Assembly: GCA_008508345.1 (NCBI GenBank) | Contig: QNGE01001310.1 | Coordinates: 75,975 to 139,974 of the forward strand | Source of the DNA: Paragonimus westermani | Taxonomy: Eukaryota > Platyhelminthes > Trematoda > Plagiorchiida > Troglotrematidae | Length of the DNA: 64,000 nucleotides | Direction of reading: 5' to 3' | Shown: piece after piece, positions 50,001-61,834 of the stretch | Layout of the letters: every line of letters begins with the position of its first letter | Position numbering within the stretch: position 1 is the first letter of the stretch | Program-made: the position numbers and the translations under genes | The notes under the pieces: generated by a model | What the model was told of the DNA's origin: nothing | Database searches by the model: none | The model's input: only the letters and a program-made list of their open reading frames with translations

Positions 50001-53000
50001 TTGACCAGTTTGAATCAGGATAGAAAACCTAAGGAACACTAAGGAAAAAACGCAGCAGCTATGAAGGCTTGCTGTGAAGATATGTGTTCCGGAGGAGCTG
50101 TGTCTGCGCGAAGGAGCTGGATTTCTGTCACAGTGATTAATCTTCCGAACAAGCGTCGCTTGATTCCATTTGGTTTTGAGTACGGTAATTTCCTACCTAA
50201 TGTAGTGCTCATTAAATAATCATGTACATTAAGACTTTATCTGTTAGCGGAAGGAACTGTTGTAGGCTCATACGCATCCGTATATTTACACGGGGCTTTC
50301 TTTTCCCTAGCTTTGTCAAGTTGGTGTCCCGTGGCACACTGAGAAGTATGGAATTTCCAGCCCGATTTTTGGCTCACCACATTAATCGTCACGTGGGCGC
50401 TACCTGTAGATCAATGGGCCTATAGTAAGTGACCAATGGCGATCGACTACATGAAGTTCTTGGCAGGCGCAGCCTTGTTTCCACTGAAAAACTGCACGGC
50501 TTCAAGGGGCTACAAGCGTGGTGCACATGTGAACTGTCCCTGTAATATTCTGTTGCTGTTGCCTGACGTTGATGACTAAAATGAGTATGGCAAGGGATTT
50601 TTGAATATCTTGATCAATAATGGTCTGATGCAGTAATGCACAAAAATCCCATGCTTTGGACCGAACAGTAACATCAGCATCGAATGTGATTGTCACAAAA
50701 ATTTTGTTTTATGGTATATATCAGCGTATGCAACAGTTTCGTGTGCAACTGATATCCACAAGAAGTATATTTAAAATATGAGAAAGCTCCTCACTCGGCC
50801 TGTGGAGTGTTACCATCATCTAAGAACAGATCTAGAAAATGTCTCAGTTAAACCCAGAACACACCGCTTAAATCCAATCGGAAAAGCGTAGCCGTGTAGA
50901 CAATTGTACTACTTGAAGACAGTTTCGGAAAGTGAAAGATGAAAATTCTAAACAATGATCCCAACTATACAACCGGCTGCAAGATAGCACAATAAGTACT
51001 TTAGAAACTGAGTCAAACGAGAATTTGGCAAGCACTGACGCAGAAAACTTTGGGCATACACAAAGATAGAACCTAATGCATAAAGTAGACATTGGAGAAC
51101 AGTACAAACAGAACTTTGCACTCAGCAACCAAGGGAAAATAACAATTGAACTGCTGTTGGAAATAAAATCGTAGTAGCAACTGAAACAATTGATCCCATT
51201 GAACAGCTTGAACGAAGTAGGTACGACACGAAAACGCATTTCGTATTCACTCAACAGTACACTTACAAAACAGATGGGTTTTTATGGTAAACTACTAAGG
51301 GAGCGGATTATCAGCAAGCGGGTTAAGATAGGCCATTAAGTTCAGGGAAGGGTCAGGTTCACGAACAACAAAAAAGCTGGGTCGAGACGATTAGTTGTGA
51401 CCACTTCAGTGAACCGCATGAATCTTCGGTTTTAATGACGTAAGAGGGTTGTGAATACGCAAGATTGATCAGTACTATATCCGACAGTCAGGACGGGTCT
51501 AGCAACTGACGAAACTGGCACTGGTTAGTGTGGGTTGGTAGTTCTGTGTACCTAGCATGAACAACAATACAACAAACAATACAAGCGATTTGAGATACCG
51601 TTAAAAGAGGGCACGGAAATAGTCAGTTCATTTTTTGTAACGACGAAGTGTCAAGCTGGTTATCCTCATGAATATGGAGCATAGTGCAGACAAACAGCCC
51701 GCCTACCTGATAATCCACGAGACCCTCGACAACCGATGCCAAAATGCAATAAGTTAATACACATAAGAAAAAAGGCAATTCGGTTACTTAATATCACCCT
51801 AGAAAGCGCATGACGTCTTTCATGGTGCATTTTATTATCTGACCCAATGATCTACTGTATGTGGGCTAACTTACGGAAGCAACGATGGTCGAACAAATCA
51901 AGTCTCATCAGAAACAACTTGTTCCCAGAGCACACAACGAAATAGACTTCGACGAAAATCGGCTGTCATTCATGTCATATTTAGCGGAGGTTAGCGCCTT
52001 GGGGGTGTTAAACACACTGCTGGAAGATCAGTCCGGTTAACTAGTTCATGTGCATGGTCTGAATGCCTCTGACAAAACGGTTGTCAGAACAACACGGGTA
52101 TGGTAAGGTCCTTTATGAAGGTAGCAAAAAAGATGTACATAGCCATTACATGAAACGAACACTGCAAGCCTACACGTACAATGCAATGATTACAGTAACT
52201 ACACATTGAGCATTGCGACCGCTTACAACCAACAAAACCTCAAAACATAATAAACGACCGATAAAATACCTAGCAGTCAAGCTGATGACTCTAGTTCATC
52301 TCTGCCTAATTTTTGTCAGAACATGGTGGGTATAATGCTAGAGGACGGGAAAATACACAATGTTTTCACTCAGTGCAATCTGGTTAGATTTCGCGATAAA
52401 GTGGGGGAAAATTTATGGGCGGCTATCTCTATAAAACAATGAAGACCGCAATGTTACGAAGGTGACTAGAGCATGAAGCACCAACCTCTTTAATTGCGGA
52501 GTATCCTATTTCGACACGAGAACAGACACTATGCCGCAAGGATACCGCCCAGTAGAGCTGAACCATGAATACAAACTGTTCGCACTGAAGTTAGTTACAC
52601 ACGACAAAACCCCGCTGAAGATTGTCACAACACTTCACATTAACCATCCAGACCTTGATTATGCCGTTATTCGTGTCGGTTTAGTTACCACTTGTTCAGA
52701 GAATGTGAGATGACCAACTGATAGCCTACAGAAGAAGCAGTGAATAACGCTTCTTGAGCAACAATGACATACAAAGTGCCCAGAACGAATTACGTGAAAG
52801 AACCTGACGAACATCCAGGAGGACGCAGTGATTACAAAAAATCGCCCTGAAATAGTAAAACTTTACAAGAGTCGTGTAACTGTGGCCAATATTGACTGGT
52901 CATTTGGACAAACCCTTTAAGCAAAGGTCGTTTAAAACAACCTGTCTCTGAATGTGACAAGGGGAAAAACTGGGGGTGAGATAACCAAAAATTAGTGCGA

Positions 53001-56000
53001 AACTCGTAAACAGCCACTGGTCACATAAAGGAAAGAGACTATGGGGGAGAGTAGTGTTATTCTTGCCAACGCGGTGGCCATCGATCTCGCGTCAGTAGAG
53101 CCGAATAAAAAGGATAGCTCATTTGGCATCAAATAGTCACGCAGATTCCATAGATAGGATGGAAACTCAAGAGAACGACTCGGCTGGAGTGAATCAGATC
53201 TTGTGGACAGCGAGATCTGACGACTTATTCATTAAGGCGCGGTAAACTCCTAGGTTCACACCGTCCGCATCCCGTTCTTAAAGACGATGACGACAGGGTG
53301 ATGTCGGAACTGGCAACATTTTTCGGAATGTTTGAGAAAATGAGAAGAGATACCTCGTGAAGAATGCTTACCACTAGTTGTTTCTACTTTTGAAAAGTGG
53401 GTTCAAATTCTATGTAGCCCTTAGAGAAGCATTAGTCTAACTTCCTTCGCATGAAAGTTACTCGCCTGATATTGCGTCGGCTCACTAAATTCAGATGATG
53501 GCTTACTAAGTAATAGGCAGGATCGGAATCTTTTCGCAGGTTCACTTGTCATGTTTTTGGCCATGTGAAGACCATTGGAAGAACGGAACCCCTTAGGCAA
53601 CGAAAAACCGTTATATTTCAAAAACCAACGGTTGCCTTTGATATTGATGTTCGTGGCGCCATCTGGAGCTGTTTCTTTTGCGCAGGAGCTGCAGAAAATG
53701 TGACTGTCCAGGTGTTCATTCTTCAAGTTAAGTAGAATTTAATGGGTAGTTATCTCGAATGCTGGTCAATCACAGTGACGCGCGATCTTTCGTAGAAGAC
53801 AGCTCTCTTAAGGATTTCAACGACCGTGGGATTAGAAGTCCTCCCAATGGTACGGTGACCAACATTGAATGTGCGAATGACGCTGCTTTACGTAGCACCT
53901 CCAGTAAAGACAACAAGACTACGCTTAATAAATTGGGCGGCTGGGACAGCCGTAACTGCGCCATGGACCTTTAAAGATCTAATCCAAGACGGGAGGATTT
54001 TGAATCCCTCCCGCACCTCTACAGGTGACCCGTTTTAAACTGTGGAACGGTAAGCCCACTAAGATAGCATCACTTGCAAAAATGCTGATGAGATATCAGC
54101 AAAAATAGCCAAAGTAAATGTCACATTCACCAAGCTTGTGTGAAGTCCAAACGAAACCCAGTTATCGTTGCAAACATACATAAGGCCTCATGCCATCAGT
54201 TATGATCTTAGATTCGGGAATCCGGATTGTTCGTGACGATGTTGCGAACCAATTTGCAGTAACTGACCACCGTTATAACAGTTAATTAACCCACATCAGA
54301 GACAACAAACGATTGAATAAAAAACTCCGGATGTGCGTTCGCTTGGTTAAGTGATAGAACTGAGCCTCTCTGGCGCGTGGCATTTTGTAGGGAGACAATC
54401 AACTGTTTAAGAAAACTAAATGATCACAAAAACAGATATACATGTACAAGAATATGAAGATGATGTTTATAAAAAACATCAATGGATTACAAGTAACTGA
54501 AATTAGTGCGACGAAAGTGGATTAAAAGACAGTAGAAATAGTAACGGAAACAACCAACCGGTGGTTAAGTAGCGTGCTCCAGCAACACTTGATTTGTGCG
54601 CATCAATTATCTAACCACTAATCATGACTCGAGTTAAGATGTCTGTATGACACTCGAATGGTCGATTCTTTCAGCGCACGAAGAGATAAAGGTAGTCAAT
54701 TAGGAAAATGCGGATTCGTGGTAGGCAGATCAGTAAATGATCCAAATCTCATGCATACATTAACCCATTAACCAGTGAAGTGAATAGAATGTGGCCATTC
54801 AATACATGTTGGAGTAACGAAAACATACTATGACAAGGCTACTGGTACACCATAGGAAAATAGAGAATATAGTACAAAACTGACACTATAAAGAAGGTGA
54901 GAAATGACCTTCACGTCACATACCCATCTATCATCTGGGTTACATCATCACCATTGAACGGCACCCGTATAGTTGTGACGGCCGGTCGGGAGTAGCTCGC
55001 TCTGACGATGTCTGACGACAAGACGTTTCAAACGACAGTTTAATTGTTGAAATCGAGCTTTCAGAATCAAGTTTCATGTGTACCACCGTGTTCAAGTTGT
55101 TTTCGAGGTTTTGTTCATAGAACTTTATAAACTACCTTTTGTATCATGAAGCATACAGTAGTGCGTATAGGGTCACTTGACAACTTACTACACAACGGTT
55201 GGCTAGTAGTGGTATTATTTTTCTTTTTCATATTATTATTTCTTTTCCCAATTTGTCAGTATGAGTTCAACACGCATTGACTGACTGCATTTTTTTCGAG
55301 TAATACAGACATCGGGTTTGAATCACTTTCTGATTTGCCTACCACCAGCCTGTACTTTCCTATTTGACCACCCAACCCGTTTCTTTGTGCGTCGAAAAAA
55401 AATATTCAGACACGTCACACGCGCCACTAGAACCCAGTCATGACTGCTGATTAGGCAAATCCCACTATTATGCCTGTACACACCCAACCATTTGTCCATT
55501 TGGCTATCAGTTTGTGTATGTAACGAACGCGGCGAACAGAATACGGATTGAACGTACACATAGAGACGACAATGCCTCAAACGAATTGGTTCCAAAAACT
55601 AGTTTTGGAATGACAAAGTAACAGAAAATGGGCACCAGTGACGACGATTTTTGGGCTTGTCCGGGGGCGCTATTAACCGATTGTGCTCGGTGTCCTATGA
55701 ATCTCAGGCTGGGAACGGTCTACTGAAGAAAGCACTGAAACCGAAGTTTTCATGCCCTTAGCAAGGATTATTGTTTCTATTTTGATTTAGCAGATCCAAG
55801 CACTGTACGATGCAAAAAGCGATGATTTGGTATACGTAAGAAGTGTCCAGCCTGTGAAAAAAGACTTATACATAGTGCTTGGTAGAGTCTGGTTGTACTG
55901 AAAACATACCAACGAATCTCGTCATGCTGATGTGATGTTCCCATTGCAAAGCCCTGAAACTTTGAAAGCACCGATAACCGAAACCGCGTGAACATCACCT

Positions 56001-56179
56001 GCGCCAGCTGGCCAGGTTTCTCTACCGTGCAGTTAGAATATACACTCTGATATTTAAAGGACACAGATCACAAACACAATTACGACCTTCACAAAACATT
56101 AAATCAACTGAAGATGCTTAAAGTTAATCGCGAAACATCACAGATCGGGAAAGTGTCGTTTGTTCACTCGCAGTGTCGG

Positions 56180-57000
56180 AGGTGGATCCACAATCTTATA
56201 TCGACAGTTAACGAAGGCGCTCGAGAAGTCCAAGGCGAACACGATTCAGTAAGAAACAAGTAGTTGGACAACCCTATAACATCACCCAGAGATGTCCATG
56301 AACCGTGAGAGACCACAACCTGTTCAAAGTTCTGCCGACAGGTCACTCCGAAGATATAAACATACTTCCATAGGATGCTGTTGTTAGATAGTCCCGAAAC
56401 GGGGCTCTGATGATTGAACAGAAAATCTTCTGGTGTCTAAAAGAACGGTTGTTGGGTTTTGGCATGGCCGCCGGTATTCCAAAGTCTGGTGGAAAGCGAA
56501 CAGGCGATCAATAAAACAACGGCTAAGGCAAAACTCGACCTGATGCACGTGGATATGTCGTCCGCATACTTAGCTTAGTCCATGGAAAACTGTGGTGAAA
56601 GTTTTGAGGCAATAAGAATCAGGCTTATGTTCAACGTGTGCACTAGGCAAGCCCTTCTCAAGAATGAGGACAATGTTAGCCAAGCCCCAACCATACGTAA
56701 GGATTTCGCCAGCTTAAGGCTTTGGACGCAGTGTTAACTTTCGGACTACAGCTTGGCCGCTAACTTTGAAAAGTGCAAGAGAAATTTCACTTGCACCGGA
56801 TGCCTTATGGCTTTTCATCAACTTGATCCCTTGTGAGACTGATTTCGGTTAACAGAGAAACACAAAACGAGTTAAGGGTTACTTGAAATGCCGGATAACG
56901 CAGTTAACGGCGCTGCTTATCAGTTGAACCGCTATTCGAGGTACACTGTGGATAGACCCGCTATTTGTCTCGTTCATGTCCATCTCCTCGATTTCTGAGG
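56180..57000 (-). pseudogene. Non-LTR retrotransposon (LINE) reverse transcriptase remnant in SEC14-like intron 2
   Basis: On the minus strand, frame pieces give IKLMKSHKASGASEISLALFK and SGQAVVRKLTLRPK (about 56835-56710), then WGLANIVLILEKGLP (about 56690-56650), CLKTFTTVFHGLS (about 56615-56577), and VHQVEFCLSRCFIDRLFAFHQ plus NPTTVLLDTRRFSVQS (about 56550-56410). These correspond in order to conserved segments of LINE reverse transcriptases (KAPG.DEIP, VVRKL, GLATIVPIFKKG, NQVGFRPGRGCVDHIF, PTIVVFLDI.AAFDS). A weakened GVRQGCP-like block may lie near 56260. Several stops and frameshifts are present. It has the same orientation as the host gene and is presumably removed with the intron. 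Confidence 0.78.
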
Positions 57001-60000
57001 CCCAGTCATCAATCGCTAAGGTAGTCACAAATTGTGAAAACATTGACTTCTTTTTTAATACGGGAACACGTTGTGGCTACTCAAACAGCTTACTGGAAAC
57101 GCGGTCCAATAAGACGAAGCGTTGCAGCTATGATAATTTACTGGAATTCATTTTTTCATGAGCATGTTAAAAGACGGTTTTAAACGTGGTATCATTTGAT
57201 TAGGCTCACCGTCGTTCGCATGTGTACATATGCATATTTCGCCTACATGTATCGCTTACTGCGACAGCCGAATAGCACCTCACAGTTCCGCACTTGTAGT
57301 CCAATAGTCGGAACTCGACTACAGTCACCATCAATAGAATCGCAATTTCTTGATCAACCAATGCTTGACTACTACACAGGCTAGCTTGCGGTATTGCAGT
57401 GATAACGATGCTAGACAACTAACCACACGTCCGCTGGTACGAGGCTAGTAGTCAAGACTGTCCTTGGTGGCAGTCCAGCTGATATGCACTATGTACGTCT
57501 CGAGAACGGATGCTCTGTAGCCCAAAAGTTAACAACTTAGCATAGACCAGCAATATTCTTTGGAGATTTCCGAGTCTCAGGATACAATGTTATGGTAAAT
57601 AATTTTTGAAAATACGATTGCTTGCTAATACTAAGCCTCCATTCTAGAGAGAATCACAACAGGTTCATAATAGACAGAAGAAATTAATTTATTTGACGGG
57701 TTCACGTTTGCAAAATATTTTGCAAACTTGTTTCGGAAAGAAGTGGGCCTCCTAGTGGTCATAAAATACAAACGGTGTCTTAGGTACAGCCGCTTCTTTA
57801 AACTGGTGTGAAGTGGAGTGCGACCGATACTGATACCATTAACTTGGTTGAATAAACCTCAACTAAGTGAACCACCATAATTTGGAGCAAGACTGTCAGT
57901 ACAACCCGAACCATAAAGGTTGCTGTCCAAGAGAAAATCGGCGCCACCACAAAATGAACCTCCTAGTATTGTCTCTGCGAACGCATTATCAGAAAGAAGC
58001 CGGACCTGAGTATTAGGGACCAGGCTATCCTTGATCAAGATAACACAGGAAATGACAAATTGATTAGGTGAAACAAAATAACGAATGAGGGTAATGGAAA
58101 GACGTTATGGACTGCGATATTCTATTGTGATCAGGAGCGTTTCCAACCAGCGACGTAGATGATTGCTTTGTGCTTGATCAACTTGAGAAACGGCGCGATC
58201 ATGAGATGCATAGGTCGTGACTGAGCTAATGTCTGACTGTCTTCGGATTCCCTTAAACCGTTAGCAGCCGCACTGAACAATGCACACTGCGGCGGGCGGC
58301 CGCTGACATAGGGAGCATGCTACCCAACAGGCGCAGTAGAATTCATCGAACGCAAAAATAGATTCCCAAAATACCAGTTGATTGACGGCGCTGTTCACAC
58401 GGTCACCCAATTCAGTACAACTTGATATGCGGGTGCAACAGATCGGATTGACCAGCTATCCGATGAGCAGAACACGATCGAACGTAAGCAGGCATTTACT
58501 GTGAATCCACATCTCAATAGACAGTCCATACGTCGCCACAAATGATGGAATTACAATGCGTCACGCGTCTTCGCTGCCTTCATGAATACCTCGTCGGCAA
58601 CAGAACAAGCTAGTGAGGTGATACTGTCAGGTACGCAAACCGATCGACAGTATCAAACTGGCTGCTCGTAGCAATCAGAATAAGGTGTGGTTAACTCAGT
58701 TTTGTAATAACGTCACAGTTTAACGATGGTAAGTGCATACCATGTAGACCATCAGTATCGGTTACCTCGTTTAGGATGGTGTGTATGCAGTCTGGATAAG
58801 AAATACGTAAAGCGATACTGTTCGGACACTCAATATCAGTTAACTCACTACCTGACAGCAGCCCTATTGTGAGATTTACGAAACCTTCAGGTGATCCTTC
58901 CAAAATATCACATACCACGTAGTCTAAGAAGAACGGATATCGAAGGTCACTTGGAGTAGAGGACGCTGGAGACAGTTGTCCATGACTGCGCGCTCCGCAC
59001 TAAGAACGAGTAAACAAAGCTTTTAACAAATTGGCATACCTCACCAGGACTCTTCTACGAGGGAGATAGTCCAGGAAAACGTGATTTGTGCCCGGATCAA
59101 ACGCGGTCCTTAGATCCAAATACATCGCAACCGTTGACCGGGAAAGAGAATGCTGACGCCCAGTGCCTGTCGCGGAGAGACGTGACCGCTACACCCGTGA
59201 CTAGGATGGAAATCTACTTGTTTTCGTATTTAGTCTTTGGTGTACCTCAGAAGCCGCCAAATGGTGAGGGTCGTGAATATCTCTCTGTAATCAGATTAGT
59301 ATCAATACTCATTCTCCAACTCTTCCCGTTAATTTTTTCCCCTCTAGGTTATCTAGAGTCACTGTTGCGGTGAACGACGGCATCGGTTACAAAACCTTCT
59401 GGCCAAACTCATGGAATTAACATAAAATGTCACTATCACACAAATCCCAAAACGGACCGAGTACCAATTCGGGTGGTCTGAACGAAAACAGTAAATGCAA
59501 CAGCAGATAGGCGAAAACAAGGGACAAAGCGGAGAGCAAGAAGCATATCAGTAACAGCAGAGAGAAGACAGTGGTTCACATGCCATAAAGATCAAGGTAA
59601 TACCGGTACCTTTCCTGAATACAGGAATGGCCAACGATAGACGTCGAGCAATAGGGATCTTCAGTTCAAAGAGCATTCTCTCACAAACACCCCTGAAAAG
59701 AGGTGGATAGAAGTCGGGACAAATGAATTCGTTGCACTCAATTTTCGAAGCTCCTCCTGTTCCGAGGTATCATAACGAACCATACTAGCTCTAACGTTTA
59801 CAGCTAAATAAGCTAACTATGGCCGGTTAAACTGAGGTGTTCAGTCGGCCGATCAAGTCTCTACAGTACACTGTAAATTCGTAAATCACTTTTTTTCAGG
59901 TATAGTCCGACTAAAAGATTGTCGACGATCAGTGCAACAATCAATCAAAAGAAGCGATCAATCAGTCCTCGATATAACCCTTTTTAACCTCTTGTTTGCT

Positions 60001-60448
60001 TTACAAACTATTCCCTGCGATTATTCCTAAACCGCCTTTCCGACATTTGAACCTGTTTTCTTGTAATAAACCTTACTTATGGATCTCTCCAGATCACGTG
60101 CAATCCTGTTTTCAACTTTGGCGTTCACCGTCGCTTTACCTTTCGGAATCGCCCAAACTGGTTTTCCAGAGTTACGTTTTTTCATAGGCGGACCAACAGT
60201 AGCCCGTTTGAACTGGTTTTGACTCCTGCAATACATCTTATGAATCAACCCTAATTCTGTTGTCCTGGCAAGAAGGGATGAGACGAGTTACTCACCAGCT
60301 CTCAATAATGAATTCTGGAGACCATATTTCATTTGTTGTTGAGAGAGCACAATACAGCTAACCTCAAAAACGGCTAGAGGAAGGTTATCTGAGTCGACCG
60401 GCTTTGTAAAGACCGCTGATGCATTGCTGTCTATGATAATGATGCCTC

Positions 60449-60700
60449 GTGGTATACCAGGGTGGTATACAGGGTTGGGGTACTTTAGCGATTTACACGG
60501 GAGCAGTAACAGTCCATAGAGCAGGACTGTTGAAGTTGGCTGTGCTGATGATCACTCAGGCTGCAATTGAAAGTGGTCGACCAGCTGTTCTTCAGTTTGC
60601 ATTCCCGAACATTTCTTTCGTCGATGTCTGGCTGACGCCGGGATGTTTAGCACCTGTGAGTAAATGGGCTTCCGGAAGTCATCAGAAGAGAGCACAGTGA
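60449..60700 (+). CDS. Unidentified open frame antisense inside SEC14-like intron 2
   Basis: An open frame of 83 codons with a coding-like composition (GTLAIYTGAVTVHRAGLLK, AAIESGRPAVLQFAFPNISF). A GTGAGT donor consensus follows position 60655, after the string WLTPGCLAP, so this could be an exon of a gene on the plus strand. No convincing acceptor with a pyrimidine tract was found upstream, and no family was recognised. Confidence 0.2.
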   Translation: MVYQGGIQGWGTLAIYTGAVTVHRAGLLKLAVLMITQAAIESGRPAVLQFAFPNISFVDVWLTPGCLAPVSKWASGSHQKRAQ

Positions 60701-61375
60701 ACCCACCAAATCTCACCATCACTTCTTAGACTGTTCAAAACTTCAGAGTGCACGTTTAGAGGTTAGAAGGAGGCCGCCGGTGGGTGCTGTGTCCGATGAT
60801 ACCAAAGTAATCCAAGAGCTAGATAATCAGGAGCGAATACGATTTACCTTTTTTCATAATACAGATGAGGCGGATTACGAATGTTTATAGTAATTCACGT
60901 TATAGATCAATTTGGATACCTCCCTCAAACACCATATTGAAAAAGTCATCAACTGAACTATTCGGACTGTTTCACATAGATTCAACCGAAATCGAATCAA
61001 GTAGGCACGTTGGCTAAATGAGGCACATATGCCATAGTTCTTTTGCAAGTTGGTGGACCTCATCATAATCATGAGGTGTAATGTTGTTTCTCTGTAGTGT
61101 ACAATCACTTATCTTGCCAAGTAAAAGAAACAAGTGGATTTATAGCGCATTTTGATAGGCCTACAAACGCTTTTCGTGCAAATTTTTATGGATAGACACG
61201 TTGCTCGACAGCATCTACTAATTACTGTGATGTAAAAGTAGAAAGCGAATGAGATCGGAGATTCAAGCACAAAGGTGAACGAGGTTAGCGGTGACTACTC
61301 TGAAAGGATTTCAGCACAGTAAAACCATTCAGCACGTAAGGAGCCTGGCAAGATAAATCTAAAACAAATACTTAC

Positions 61376-61834
61376 ATGAATTTTTTCTTGTGTAGCTTTG
61401 CTTAACAATGGTTTGATGAAGCTGTAAAGTTTGGAGAACAAGGGGGGCGCATTGATTACGAAACAAACACCCAAAACTTCCGGATAGTTTGCTTCTAGCA
61501 CAGTCACAGATTCTGTAACGATGGACAACCAGGAAGGCGACATGTGCTTGAAACCAAGACCGTGCATGTCCATAATAACCGTCAACTGATCAATATTCCG
61601 GCCGGCCTTCTCAGAATATTTTGGGAGAATTTCACTGATTATGAACTCCATTTGATAAACACGGCTCTTTAAAAAATCTGAACGAGAGACCGCTTTCATG
61701 AAGCTTTTCGGATCCAAATAACCCACTGGCGCGATGTACAAGGGTCTTCCATTCTTGTCCGATCCACAAATTCCACCGGGAAAATATTTATCGACCACTT
61801 CCGGCAACACATACCACGACAGAATAGTATCAAC
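61376..61834 (-). CDS. SEC14-like protein, coding exon 2 (CRAL-TRIO lipid-binding domain)
   Basis: This exon encodes residues 65-217, most of the CRAL-TRIO lipid-binding domain. In this family the domain forms a hydrophobic pocket for a phospholipid, tocopherol or similar ligand. Visible family marks are KYFPGGICG at about 80-88, DMHGLGFKH at 153-161 (family pattern DxxGLxxKH), NYPE at 180-183, an INAPPLF segment at about 191-197, and FIKPLL before the exon end. The 5' boundary is a pyrimidine-rich tract ending TTTTTTAG just before 61834; the 3' boundary is a GTAAGT donor at 61370-61375. The length is 459 nt, so both junctions are phase 0. The frame has no stops and continues correctly into exons 1 and 3. 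The ligand and cell role cannot be read from sequence. Confidence 0.9.

Larger units (their letters stand above)
47096..61375 (-). other. SEC14-like gene, intron 2 (about 14.3 kb)
   Basis: This phase-0 GT-AG intron lies between exons 2 and 3. It contains an antisense LINE reverse-transcriptase remnant (about 56180-57000) and an unassigned plus-strand open stretch at 60449-60700. In the rest, mainly 47100-56150 and 57020-60440, I see only short random-looking open frames and no recognisable protein or RNA gene. Confidence 0.8.

Noticed and set aside
54985..55060. GAAACGTCTTGTCGTC-like string on the minus strand as another hammerhead candidate
   Set aside because: No CTGATGA core or stem II hairpin at the required position.
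59086..59373. Gypsy RNase H-like string (GKENADAQCLSRRD) in an open frame
   Set aside because: A single short string with no other pol segment before or after it; too little to call a retroelement.
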